NCBI GenBank assembly: GCA_027886185.1 | Contig: WOAB01000476.1 | Coordinates: 6,262,001 to 6,326,000 of the forward strand | Length of the DNA: 64,000 bases | Origin: Rheum nobile | Lineage: Eukaryota > Streptophyta > Magnoliopsida > Caryophyllales > Polygonaceae | Direction: 5' to 3' | Shown here: piece after piece, positions 1 through 10,272 of the stretch | Position numbering within the stretch: the stretch's first letter is position 1 | Layout: the number at the start of each line of letters is the position of its first letter | Notes under the pieces: generated by a model | Told to the model about the DNA's origin: nothing | Database searches by the model: none | What the model saw: the letters and a program-made list of their open reading frames with translations, nothing else | Translations under genes and position numbers: made by a program

Positions 1-981
1 GTGGGACCCAGAAACCCCGTGATACAGGAGACTGCCGTTAGGGCGAGGGACAGCTATGGTCGCGCTCTTAAGACCATTACTTCCATGAGACTCGATTGTT
101 ATAACGGGAAAGGGGAGCCAGTGGTAGTGACTCATTGGTTCTCCCATATGGAGAGGCTGTTCAGGAACGTAGAGTGTACGGAGGCCGAGAAGGTCCATAT
201 CGCTTCTCTTTAGCTGAAGGAGGAGGCTAGCGAGTGGTGGGAGAGCACTGGTTTGGCTGAGAGCCCAGTGTTGACTTGGTCGATGTTCAAGACCAAGATG
301 GTTGATCTCTTTTTCTCTCGTGCTATGAGAGAGGAGAAGCATAAAGAGTTCTTGTACCCTCAGACTGATGGTCTGAGAGTGACAGAGTTGGCATCTAAGT
401 TCAACCATCTTCTACAATACGCCACTGCCGAGATCACCAGCGAGGCTCAAAAGATCTGGTACTTCCACGAGTGGATGAACCCGGATATCAAGCCATTAAT
501 GGTACACCACACATGCTCTACCTTGGAGCAGTATGTGGATTGTGCCTATAAGCTGGAGGTAACTCTCGAGGAGTCGACCAAGAGGCGCAACCGACAGAAG
601 TCGATGCAGAATCAGAACCAGGGAGGTGGTTTTAAGCGCCCTGCACCACCGTCTAACTTTGCCAAGTCCGGCCGAGCTAAGACGGAGATGACGCAAGGGG
701 GATCGACTCAGCAGTCAGGGCAGACCAGGAGTACAGTTCAGTGTTATAACTGCGGTACTGCTGGGCACAAGAGCACTGAGTGTCGGAAGGAGAGGAGACC
801 ATGCTTTGGGTGTGGACGTGATGGTCATCTGCAAAACTTCTGCAAGCAGGGGAAGCAGAAGGGAGTAGAGTCGCAGCAAGGGTCAGTTCATCAGAGCAAC
901 CGACCTAGGTTTAAGCCTACCGAGACTCCTAGCCCTTCAGTGCAGACGACTGCTCAGAACATGGGAAAGGCCGGGCCAACG
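1..981 (+). pseudogene. gag: A1 gag (partial, nonfunctional)
   Basis: Capsid/nucleocapsid polyprotein region, starting at about residue 94 of the A2 product. An ASEWW motif of the retrotransposon gag core lies near 230-245. Two CCHC zinc knuckles (CYNCGTAGHKSTEC and CFGCGRDGHLQNFC) lie at about 742-844, and bind the RNA genome in this family. A CAG-to-TAG stop is at 211-213, where A2 keeps CAG. Near 970 a 20 bp deletion relative to A2 shifts the frame, which separates gag from protease; in A2 the two are one frame. The true gag start lies outside the window. Confidence 0.9.
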
Positions 982-982
982 C

Positions 983-3900
983 TTGTACGAGATGCGTGAG
1001 GCAGATGGACCCAACGCTCCGATTGCTCAAGGTACTCTATACCTTCACTCTACTTCAGTGTGCATTCTGTTTGATTCTGGTGCTACGCATTCCTTTATTT
1101 CGGATAGCTGTGTTAGCAAGTTAGACTTAGTGTGCAATGATTCGTGCGACCCTTTCGTCGTTAATCTTCCTAATGGAGAACGTTTGGTGGGAACCAAACA
1201 TTTGTCTGACTTTCCGATTACCATTCAGGGTAAGGAATTCGAGGCAGATTTAATCTGCATAGCCATGGCTCCATACGACATTATTCTCGGTATGGATTGC
1301 CTGACGCGTCACAAGGCGGTGATCGACTTCAGTTCAAGAACGGTGACGGTGTCATCCGGGGGCCAATTTGTGTGCAAGTTCAAAGGTCGAAATGACACTG
1401 ATAACGGCAAGCTGATCAATGCGATGGCTGCGTTTAAGCTACTACGACAAGGATGTGTCGGGTACCTTTGCTACTTGGATTCGCCTGCGAAGGATGAACC
1501 TGAGGTTCTTGATATTCCTGTAGTTAGGGAGTTTTCGGATGTCTTTCCGGAAGAAATTCCTGGATTGCCCCCGAGCCGTGACGTAGAGTTTTCAATTGAT
1601 CTCGAGCCTGGTACGGCGCCGATTTCCAAATCACCGTATCGGATGGCTCCTGCTGAGATGCAAGAATTGAAGAATCAACTTGAAGATCTTCTTGATAAAG
1701 GTTATGTCAGGCCGAGTGCATCGCCGTGGGGTGCTCCGGTATTATTCGTCAAAAAGAAGGACGGATCGTTCCGACTTTGTATCGACTACCGAGAGTTGAA
1801 CAAGGTGACGATCAAGAACAAGTATCCTTTGCCTAGGATTGATGACTTGTTGGACCAGTTGCAAGGAGCAAAGGTTTTCTCCAAGATCGACCTAAGATCT
1901 GGATATCATCAACTCAGGATTCGGGAGCAGGACATTCCTAGAACTGCGTTTAGGACCAGATATGGTCATTACGAGTTCGTAGTGATGCCTTTTGGGCTTA
2001 CAAATGCTCCAACTGTCTTTATGGACTTGATGAACCGATGTTTTCACCAGTACTTGGATAAGTTCGTGGTGGTCTTCATAGACGACATTCTGATCTACTC
2101 TCCGAGTGAAGAAGTCCACGAGGAACATCTGCGGATTGCCTTGTCAATCCTTAGACAACATCAGCTTTATGCTAAATTGTCTAAATGTGAATTCTGGATA
2201 AAGGAAGTGGCTTTCTTAGGCCACGTGATCAATAAAAATGGGGTTATGGTTGATCCTCAAAAGAATGAAGCGGTGGCCAAATGGACACAGCCCCAGAACG
2301 TAAAAGAGGTGCGCAATTTTCTTGGACTTGCCGGGTATTATAGAAGGTTCGTAGAAGGATTTTCAAAGATCGCTCTACCTATGACCAATCTACTCCGCAA
2401 GGTCCATAAGAAGTTTGTCTGGAATGACAAGTGCGAGGTCAGTTTCCAGGAGTTGAAGCGACGGTTGACCTCGGCACCCGTGTTAGCACTCCCAGAGGGG
2501 AATGACGATTATGTGGTCTATAGTGATGCTTCCAAGTGTGGTCTTGGTTGTGTTTTGATGCAAAGGGGCAGAGTCATTGCTTACGCATCTAGACAACTCA
2601 AGACTTACGAAGAAAACTATCCGACCCATGATCTTGAGTTAGCAGCGGTTGTCTTTGCGCTGAAGATTTGGAGGCATTACCTCTATGGTATAAGATGCCA
2701 AGTCTTCACTGACCACAAAAGTCTCAAGTATATATTTACTCAGAAGGAGTTAAATATGAGACAACGCCGCTGGCTAGAGTTGCTCAAGGACTACGACATG
2801 GAGTTGTTGTATCATCCGGGCAAGGCTAATGTAGTAGCTGATGCGCTAAGCCGGAAGACAATGCACGAGACTGTGGTTGCTCTACTTACTGCTCAAACCA
2901 AGCTAAACCAAGAGTCATGCGACATTGAAGTCTTATATGACCAGTGTAGAGGGTACCTGAGTATGATGGAAATTCAGGCTACACTGTTGGATCAGATCAA
3001 AGAAAAAAACAAGTCGATGACATCATCTTGGTAAAGTTAAGCAGTGAGGTGATGGATGAGAAAGCTCCCAGTTTTGTGGTTCAGGATGATGGATCACTTT
3101 GGTTTCAGGATCGGATCTGTGTGCCTGACACAGAAGGTCTTCGCCAGTTGGTGATGAGATAAGCTCATTCATCTGCTTATTCTGTGCATCCTGGCTCTAG
3201 CAAGATGTACAAGGATCTCAAGAAGAAGTTTTGGTGGCCAAACATGAAGTGGGACGTAGCAGACTTTGTGGCAAAGTGTTTAACTTGCCAGAAGGTCAAG
3301 ATCGAACACCGCAGGCCAGGTGGTAAGATGCTACCTCTCCCCGTACCAGAATGGAAATGGGAGGACATTTCCATGGACTTCGTCACTGGGCTACCCAAGA
3401 CTCGAAGTCAGAGAGATGCTATCTGGGTAATTATGGATAGGCTTACGAAGAGTGCTCATTTCATAGCCATCAAGACCACATGGGAAACCTAGAAGCTAGC
3501 CGAAGTTTACCAAAAGGAGATTGTCCGCTTACATGGCATTCCTAAGACCATTGTATCGGACCGAGATGGCCGTTTCATGTCAAGATTCTGGAAGGAACTT
3601 CATAAGGCTATGGGGACCGAGTTGAGGTTCCGTACAGCGTTTCATCCTCAGACAGATGGCCAGTCTGAAAGGACCATCCAGACTCTAGAGGATATGCTTA
3701 GAGCTTGTGTGCTTGATTGTCCGACTAGCTGGGAGGACAGCTTGAGTCTGATTGAATTCACGTACAACAATAGCTGGCATGCTACAATCAAGATGGCTCC
3801 GTTTGAAGCTTTGTATGGTCGCAGATGCAGATCTCCGATTTGTTGGGACGATAATGCCGACAAAATTCTGCTTGGACCAGAGTTGGTCGAAAGGACGGCT

Positions 3901-4425
3901 TCAGACATTGCTTTGATCAGACAAAGAATATTGACCGCTCAGAGTCGACAGAAGTCCTACGTAGATCGGAAGCGCAGGACTGTCGAGTTTAAGGTCGGTG
4001 ACAAAGTTTTTGTCAAGGTATCGCCTTCCAAAGGAGTTTTCAGATTTGGTAAGCGTGGGAAGCTTAACCCTCGCTACGTGGGACCATTCGAAATTCTGGA
4101 TAGAGTGGGATCTCTAGCGTACCGTTTGGCGTTGCCACCATCGGCTCACCCGGTGCATAACATGTTCCACGTGTCTTTACTCAGAAGGTATGTACCAGAT
4201 GAGTCTCATGTACTTAGTTACGAGGACATTGAGATTGAAGCTAATTATACTTATGAAGAGTTGCCCGTGCGCATTTTGGAGCATCGGGAGAAGCATTTGC
4301 GTAACAAGATCGTATCATTGGTACAAGTGCTGTGGTCCAAGTCAGGGACCGAAGAAGTTACTTGGGAGACGTGGGAAACCGAGTCAGATATGCTCAGGCA
4401 TTTTCCCGAGTTATTCTCGACCTAA
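983..4425 (+). pseudogene. pol: A1 pol: protease, RT, RNase H, integrase, chromodomain (broken)
   Basis: Domains in order: aspartic protease with LFDSGATHS near 1068-1095; reverse transcriptase with FIDD at about 2075-2086; RNase H with YSDASK near 2520; integrase with HHCC zinc finger, then a DD35E core (MDFVTG near 3370, SDRDGRF near 3556, QSERTIQ near 3660); and a C-terminal chromodomain (TYEELPVRILEHREKHLRNK onward) that in chromoviruses is thought to steer insertion to heterochromatin. Breaks: an A-run two bases longer than in A2 near 3005 shifts the frame, and stops lie at 3160-3162 (GAA to TAA) and 3490-3492 (CAG to TAG). The stretch 3577-4425 is open to the natural stop. It cannot encode a whole enzyme set. 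Confidence 0.92.
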
Positions 4426-4461
4426 GTTTCGGGGTCGAAACTTCTTGTAAGGGGGAGGAGA
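4426..4461 (+). promoter_or_regulatory. A1 pre-PPT stem-loop and polypurine tract
   Basis: GTTTCG-GGGT-CGAAAC (4426-4441) can fold into a six-pair hairpin beginning directly after the pol stop. It is followed by the purine run AAGGGGGAGGAGA, which ends at the LTR start at 4462. The PPT primes plus-strand DNA synthesis in this class of elements. The same hairpin and tract precede the A2 and B 3' LTRs. Confidence 0.8.
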
Positions 4462-4711
4462 TGTGATACCCCATAATTTTGTAAGGTTATATTGGGAATT
4501 ATGGAATTTTCCCGGGTACCCGTTGTTTACATCGGATTTAATTCAGGTAGTTTGAGACATTCTGTAATGTGCTTTGTATCTGTAATATTTTTCTCAGTGA
4601 AATAATATACAGACATCATGCCTTGGAGTTTAATTGCCGTTCGCGTACGATAATTTTTATCCCGGTTTAATGTCTTATCCGTTCAAAGCTGAACGGGCGG
4701 GAAAAAGGGTC

Positions 4712-4862
4712 ACGGCGACCGCCGTAAAGTCGCGGTGACCGCCGTCGTGAGACCCAAGCACGGCGACCGCCGTAAAGATACGACGCCCGCCGTTCCAACG
4801 CCCGAGGAGGCAGCTGATGTGTCATGACCGCGTCGACCACCGTAAATTACGGCGACCGCCGT
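4712..4862 (+). repeat. Upstream cluster of ACGGCGACCGCCGT palindromes in A1 LTR
   Basis: Perfect copies at 4712-4725, 4759-4772 and 4849-4862, with degenerate copies between them (for example near 4731 and 4779). The arms ACGGCG/CGCCGT are self-complementary around a central AC. A matching downstream cluster is at 5225-5283. Equivalent pairs occur at 16553-16684 and 17048-17103 (A2 5' LTR) and at 25084-25234 and 25598-25672 (A2 3' LTR). Confidence 0.85.
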
Positions 4863-4972
4863 AAGTGCCGTCATTATTGCCCAGCAGTCGTTGCCCGTTG
4901 GTCGCCGGCGTTGTTTCTGATGAGCGCCGAAGTAGCTCTAGGCCCTCGTCTTCAAACTCCAGATGTGTTGGC

Positions 4973-4980
4973 TATAAAAG
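4973..4980 (+). promoter_or_regulatory. TATA box of A1 LTR
   Basis: TATAAAAG inside GGCTATAAAAGGAGG. It is the likely RNA polymerase II promoter of the LTR, and the same box is at 16795-16802 and 25345-25352 in the A2 LTRs. Transcription would be expected to start about 30 bases downstream. Confidence 0.7.
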
Positions 4981-6864
4981 GAGGTGTTGGGGGAGAGGTT
5001 TTAAGCCATCCAAGAACCAAACCTCTGCCAAATTCGCCTCTCGCCGGAGTTGTGCCTTCGCCGGAAATTTCGAAGCTTTCGTCGGTGTTGTTAGTGGTGT
5101 TTCCATCAGCCTTTGTGAAGCCTTGTGGTTGCCTTGGAAGTTCAGAAACCAAGCCAGGCTGAAAGGGGTTGAAACGCGCTTTGTTTTGGTGAGATTTCTC
5201 TCGTTCTGCGTCGTCTGAGTTCGTCACGGCGACCGCCGTGTTCTTCGCGGCGACCGCCGTGATGAAGACGGCGACCGCCGCCAGTGCCCAGAATGCTTTC
5301 GTGGCTTTGGCTTGGTCGGTTGTCGTCGTGGCGTCTTTTCTTTCGTGTTCTTTCGCCGTGTTTAGATTCGTACCGTTTATGTCGGATCTAACTTAGGGTT
5401 CCTTTTATGGGTCGACTCGAAGGTTGTTGTGCTGTCGGAACTATACCGTGTCGAGCCCGGAATCCAGTTACGTCTTTAGACTATTCTGTGGAGTAAGGCA
5501 AGTGGCGGTTCGCTCTTGCTCTTTCGTTCCATATTTACATTAATTATCAATAGTTTATCTGAGTAATTAATTTGGAATGAATATTCTGTTTGTCTGGAAA
5601 CGGTTTTGATAAACTGTTTTGAAAATCATATAATAGGTTGTATATCTGTTAGAACAACGCTATTATCTGTGATCGCCTTTCGGGCCTTTATGTGGATTTA
5701 TCCTATAACTGTGGTGGTGATGTAACTGTTTAGTTAGCACTGTTAGATAGGAACGTTACTCGGACTCTGTCCAGTCGTTTCTTTATAATCTGGTAGAGGG
5801 GTGGCTCGTCCCCATCCGATACCATTCTAAGATCATGATCGGTCTCTTACACATGTGTGTAGAGACAGGACACTTAGCTGGTGTCACAAACCTTTCGGTA
5901 TACGTCACTCTCGACGAAACGTATACTAAGATGTGTCGTCCCATTGGTGGGGTACGCATGTAAAAGTCTATAATGTGATGTGTGTTTTGAAACATAAATC
6001 AGATAAGTGCTACCTTGACGCACATAATTAATACACCTTGGGCGAGTAGTGCAGCTAAGTTCAGTGCAGCTAGGAAAACTCGTCTTGACTTGAATGTAGT
6101 ACGTTCTCTTTCCAATCTGGATTCGCTGTAGGCGATGAGATTGGTCATGAACCAAAGCATCTCAGTCAGTTTTAAATCATTGTTGTATGATTCTGTAACT
6201 CTCTAGATTTGTCATACTTCCTTAAAGACTCATTTCAGTTGGAGTCTTCTTTCGAGTCGATTTCTGTGAAGATTCAGTCTTCCAGAATCTTCTCTTGTGC
6301 ATACCTCTTGTTTATTCCAATAGGAATATGATGGTTGACTACCGTTATCGGTTATTATCCGAGAAGCGATGAGTCTAACCTAATATGACTGCTTTGAACC
6401 AGCCTGCTTTTTACCCTTGCTAGTCTATTCATTTAGACTAACCAACCAATATTTTCCCTTGCATGGTTGGCTGGTGTCATCCGTTCGATTCGGCACATCA
6501 GTTAAGAAGTAGCTCAGAAGATTAGAAGGACTATGGAGTCGGCGGTGGTTTTTGAATGTTTTAAATATTTCTTTAATCAGGTTATGATCCTTTGGACAAT
6601 AACTCCGATTGTAATGTACTTTCTTAGTCTTCCGCTGTGTTTGGTTTAAACTATGTTTTGACCTATTCGGGATTGGGTTGTAATCCCGTAACTCTTGTTT
6701 CCTCGACAATGTTATGTTTTGGAATTTAATGCTTGATCATTGTGTATCAATCGCATTTCATAAATTGTATTTATTTGGTAAAGCCTTGGGTGATCTCGAT
6801 AAGGAACACTGGGGTCACTGGCGGTAATACATTTCCAAAAGGGTTAAGTTTTGGGGGTGTTACA

Positions 6865-6869
6865 GTGGA
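6865..6869 (+). repeat. Target site duplication GTGGA (right side of A1)
   Basis: Five bases directly after the A1 3' LTR. They match 16298-16302 and 27256-27260 around A2. Reading on, the Sirevirus integrase resumes with CCC ATG AGA. Confidence 0.92.
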
Positions 6870-9452
6870 CCCATGAGAGTTCAGAGCCTAGGAGGGAACA
6901 GGTATATCTTTGTTCTTGTCGATGACTTCTCTCGCTTTACTTGGACCATCTTTATTAAATCTAAGAGTGAAGTTATTGACCGCTTTAAAGATTTGGTTCC
7001 CTTGTTAGAAAAATCTCTTGATTGTTCACTCAATGCTATTCGGTCTGACCATGGTACCGAATTCGAAAATGGAGAATTTCTAACCTTTTGCAGTGAGCAT
7101 GGAATTGATCACAACTTCTCTCCACCATACACTCCTCAACAAAATGGAGTAGTGGAAAGGAAGAACAAAACTTTGGAAGACATGGCTCAGACTATGCTGA
7201 TCTCAAGTGGACTCTCTCAATCATTTTGGGCTGAGGCGATCAACATAGCTTGCTACATCATCAATCGAGCCATGCTTCGCCCAATCACAGAAAAGACACC
7301 CTATGAGCTCCTAAGAGGAAGAGTTCCCAACATCTCACATCCGAGAGTGTTCGGATGCAAGTGCTTTGTGCACAACAATGGGAAGGACAATCTTGGCAAA
7401 TTCGACCCAAGAAGTGATGAAGGAATCTTCATTGGATACGCCTCGGGTAGCAAGGCGTACAAAGTCTTCAACAAAAGGACTAAAAAGGTAGAAGAAAGTG
7501 TTCATGTTATTTTTAATGAAAAATCACTTGGAAAGATTGTGCAGAACACCACCAATTCCTTTGAAGACCCGTTTCCCAAGTCATATCAAGAAAATCCAGA
7601 TGAAGATGTCACTCCACCCAGTTCCTGCACTGCTGCTCGGAACCCTCCAATGGCTCCTCCACCAGTTCCCATGAACAATGAACAACAATCCATTTCTGGG
7701 AATCATGAGCATGACGACAATATCTGTGGAGACCTCAATGACTCATCTTCCCATATGATCTTCAATGGAGAAGGTGATCCCAACTAGGAAGTTGAATGCT
7801 CAACTCAGAATGTCTCCACATCAAATGCTCTAGCCCCTAACAGAGAAAGAAGAGTCGTCAAGCCTCCAGTCAGGTACGAACATCTAACCTTCTTTGCCTT
7901 TAATGCCTTTTTGTCTATTGTGGAACCAAAGAACATAGGTGAGGCACTGAAGGACGCGGACTGGATCCAAGCTATGCAAGAAGAGCTTCATCAGTTTGAA
8001 AGGAACAAAGTATGGCATCTAGTTCCTCATCCCAAGGATAAACACATCATAGGAACCAGATGGGTTTTCAGAAACAAGCTGGATGATACAGGAGCTGTGA
8101 TAAGGAACAAAGCGAGACTTGTAGCTCAAGGATACAATCAACAAGAAGGAATCGACTATGATGAAACCTATGCTCCAGTGGCAAGGATTGAGGCAATAAG
8201 ATTGTTGATTGCCTTCGCATCACACAAAGGGTTCAAGTTGTTCCAAATGGATGTAAAGACGGCCTTCCTCAATGGAATTCTTCAAGAAGAAGTCTATGTG
8301 AAGCAACCTCCAGGTTTTGAAGACGATGATCATCCAAATCATGTCTACTTTCTAGACAAGGCACTCTATGGCCTCAAGCAAGCTCCCAGAGCTTGGTATG
8401 ATCGTCTTGCCCAATTCCTACTCTCAAATGGCTACAGGCGTGGAGTTATTGATAAGACTATCTTCATCCTAGAAGAAGAAGGTAACATCTTAGTGGTTCA
8501 AATCTATGTTGATGATATCATTTTTGGTTCCACTAATCTGTCCCTTGTAGACAAGTTCAAAGACTTGATGAGCAGTGAATTTGAAATGAGTTTAATTGGG
8601 GAACTCACATTCTTCCTCGGATTACAAATCACTCAAAAGGAAGATGGTATTCAAATCCACCAACAGAAGTATGTCAGGGAACTACTAAAGAAGTTCAAAA
8701 TGGATTCATGCAAGCCTTTCTCTACTCCCATATCCAGCATTGCCCATCTGGATAAGGACCACTCGAGTCCTCTAGTGGAGGAGAAGCTCTATAGAGGTAT
8801 GATAGGCTCACTCTTGTACCTAACCGCTAGTCGACCAGACATTGTCTTTGCTGTTGGCTTGTGTGCTAGGTTCCAATCTTGTCCGAGAGAAACCCACTTG
8901 GCTGCTGTGAAGAGAATACTTCGATATCTCAAGGGAACTGACGATCTCTGCATTTGGTACCCCAAAGAATGACCCTTTGAGCTCATGGGTTTCACTGATG
9001 CTGATTATGCTGGATATTTGGTGGATAGAAAGAGCACTTCTGGAATGACATATTTCCTAGGCCCTTGCCTTGTGTCATGGGGATCAAAGAAATAAGTTTC
9101 AGTCTCACTCTCCACCACGGAATCCGAGTACATTGCAGCCGCCTCCTGCTGTTCCCAACTTCTCTGGCTAAAGCAACAACTCACGGACTTTGGTATGTCT
9201 TATGGCCCTCTCACTATTCTTTGTGATAACACTAGTGCCATAAACATCTCTAAAAATCTTGTGCATCATACTAGGACCAAGCATATTGACATAAGACATC
9301 ATTTTCTTAGAGATCATGTTGAGAATGGAAACATCATTATGAATTTTTGTAGAACTGAAGATCAGGTTGTAGATATTTTCACCAAGGCATTGAATAGAGT
9401 TCCTTTCGAGAACCTTAGATTGGAACTAGGAATGATTCCTATTACTCAGTAG
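6870..9452 (+). pseudogene. pol: S unit 1 integrase core, reverse transcriptase, RNase H (three stops)
   Basis: Single frame from the A insertion point to the natural stop. Integrase: RSDHGTEFENG near 7046 and PQQNGVVERKN near 7138 carry the second Asp and the Glu of DD35E. RT: copia-type KARLVAQGYNQQEG, LYGLKQAPRAWYDRL and YVDD at 8505-8516. RNase H: STTESEY near 9110 and CDNTSAI near 9221. Stops: 7785-7787 (TAG, also present in unit 2, so older than the duplication), 8970-8972 (TGA, Cys codon in unit 2) and 9093-9095 (CAA to TAA). The first catalytic Asp is on the far side of the A insertion. Confidence 0.92.
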
Positions 9453-9512
9453 TTACCTTAGTTTAAAGAATTCCTTCCAGTTCCCCTGATTGACTAGTTT
9501 AAGTTATTTAAC

Positions 9513-9734
9513 TTGTTGAGTCTTGATATCCTTGTGTTATATATTTTGCTACAAACCCTTCTTGTCATAATGGTTTCTTACAAAGGCTTAGATAAATTTT
9601 TCTGGTTCGTTTCCTTTTGGTCCTCATTATTCTTTCAACTCCTCATTGTTCAAATTTCTTTAATGGCCCAAAAGTTACAATCTGATCATATTTCTATCCC
9701 AACAATACAAGCCGAAATGATGATTGTGTACTAA
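9513..9734 (+). CDS. Small hydrophobic ORF between pol and accessory ORF (S unit 1)
   Basis: A 73-codon open frame 60 bases after the pol stop, rich in Leu, Ile, Val and Phe. Two stretches, at about residues 3-22 and 29-52, could each cross a membrane; a polar tail follows. It is also open in unit 2 (29904-30125) with a few substitutions. The region is T-rich, which alone can create hydrophobic frames, so coding status is doubtful. I recognise no family. The position, between pol and the env-like ORF of a Sirevirus, is the only reason to keep it. Confidence 0.25.
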   Translation: MLSLDILVLYILLQTLLVIMVSYKGLDKFFWFVSFWSSLFFQLLIVQISLMAQKLQSDHISIPTIQAEMMIVY

Positions 9735-10272
9735 GACCTACCCTTGCCTCATTGCTCAATTCAATTCTCTATGATCCATCTCTAAACCCTCTCTGAGAAT
9801 TAATGTGCAATGCGATAAATGGCCTACCCTGATTTCGCGTATGGGAACGTATCTTTTGGTTCCAATGTTTGACCCACATCAAAGGTTCCCATACATCCCT
9901 CTAGAACGCTGAATATATCGCCAGAAAGGAACCAGAATGCAACGCTTCTCCAACGGCTAGATTGGCACCTCCCAGAAGTTATTAATGGCAAATCTCAGAA
10001 GATCAGACCGGTCTTATCAGTTAGCAGGCTCCCCTCTTCTCTGAATGGGCAAGTTTTGAATTGTTTTGATCCGTTCCAAAAAGCTACAATTAGCCTTTAA
10101 TGCTCCGGATTCTCCCTAATCCTCTCAACGGCTAGATTTGCTTCAACGGTCTCTTCAACCCTCACCGCCTTTAAAGAGTGGCGCTGTTCATCCAAGCTAT
10201 CCCACAACTCGCCATTTCTCTGATCTTCTGCTTCTCCTTCTCTCAAACACAGAAATCCTTAAATCCTCAAAA
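9735..10272 (+). other. S unit 1 non-coding leader of the accessory ORF
   Basis: No gene recognised. Compared with unit 2 it keeps about 50 extra bases after 9818, bounded by CAATG repeats. Unit 2 lost them with one CAATG, a short-repeat deletion. Confidence 0.7.

Larger units (their letters stand above)
1..6864 (+). mobile_element. Element A1, Ty3/gypsy Tekay-type chromovirus, 5'-cut by the window edge
   Basis: This is the 3' part of a Tekay/Del-type retrotransposon: most of gag, all of pol ending in a chromodomain, a polypurine tract and the 3' LTR. It is colinear with A2 (20381-27255), shifted by about 20.4 kb and differing by roughly 1-2 percent by eye. The LTR is followed by GTGGA, the same five bases that flank A2, so A1 and A2 sit at the same Sirevirus target site. 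That makes them two copies of one insertion event and not two insertions. A1 carries private damage: a stop in gag, a 20 bp deletion, a two-base insertion and two stops in integrase. Confidence 0.93.
4462..6864 (+). repeat. A1 3' LTR (2403 bp)
   Basis: Begins TGTGATACCCC and ends GGTGTTACA, short inverted termini typical of Tekay-type LTRs. TATAAAAG lies at 4973-4980. GC-rich palindromes of the form ACGGCGACCGCCGT lie upstream of it (4712-4862) and downstream (5225-5283). GGCAAGTGGCGGT at 5497-5509 is a block conserved in the B and, with one change, C LTRs. There is no credible coding content: the ORFs seen on either strand are just open stretches repeated in each LTR copy. This LTR accounts for the 2.4 kb without a gene. 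Confidence 0.93.

Noticed and set aside
4712..5283. CRISPR-like spaced repeats
   Set aside because: Spacing is irregular, motifs are 12-14 bp palindromes in plant LTRs, and there are no cas genes. Not a CRISPR array.
6425..6709. 94-codon minus-strand frame repeated in all three A LTRs (also 18247-18531, 26816-27100)
   Set aside because: Persistence follows from recent common origin of the LTRs; no domain, no promoter, not found in B.
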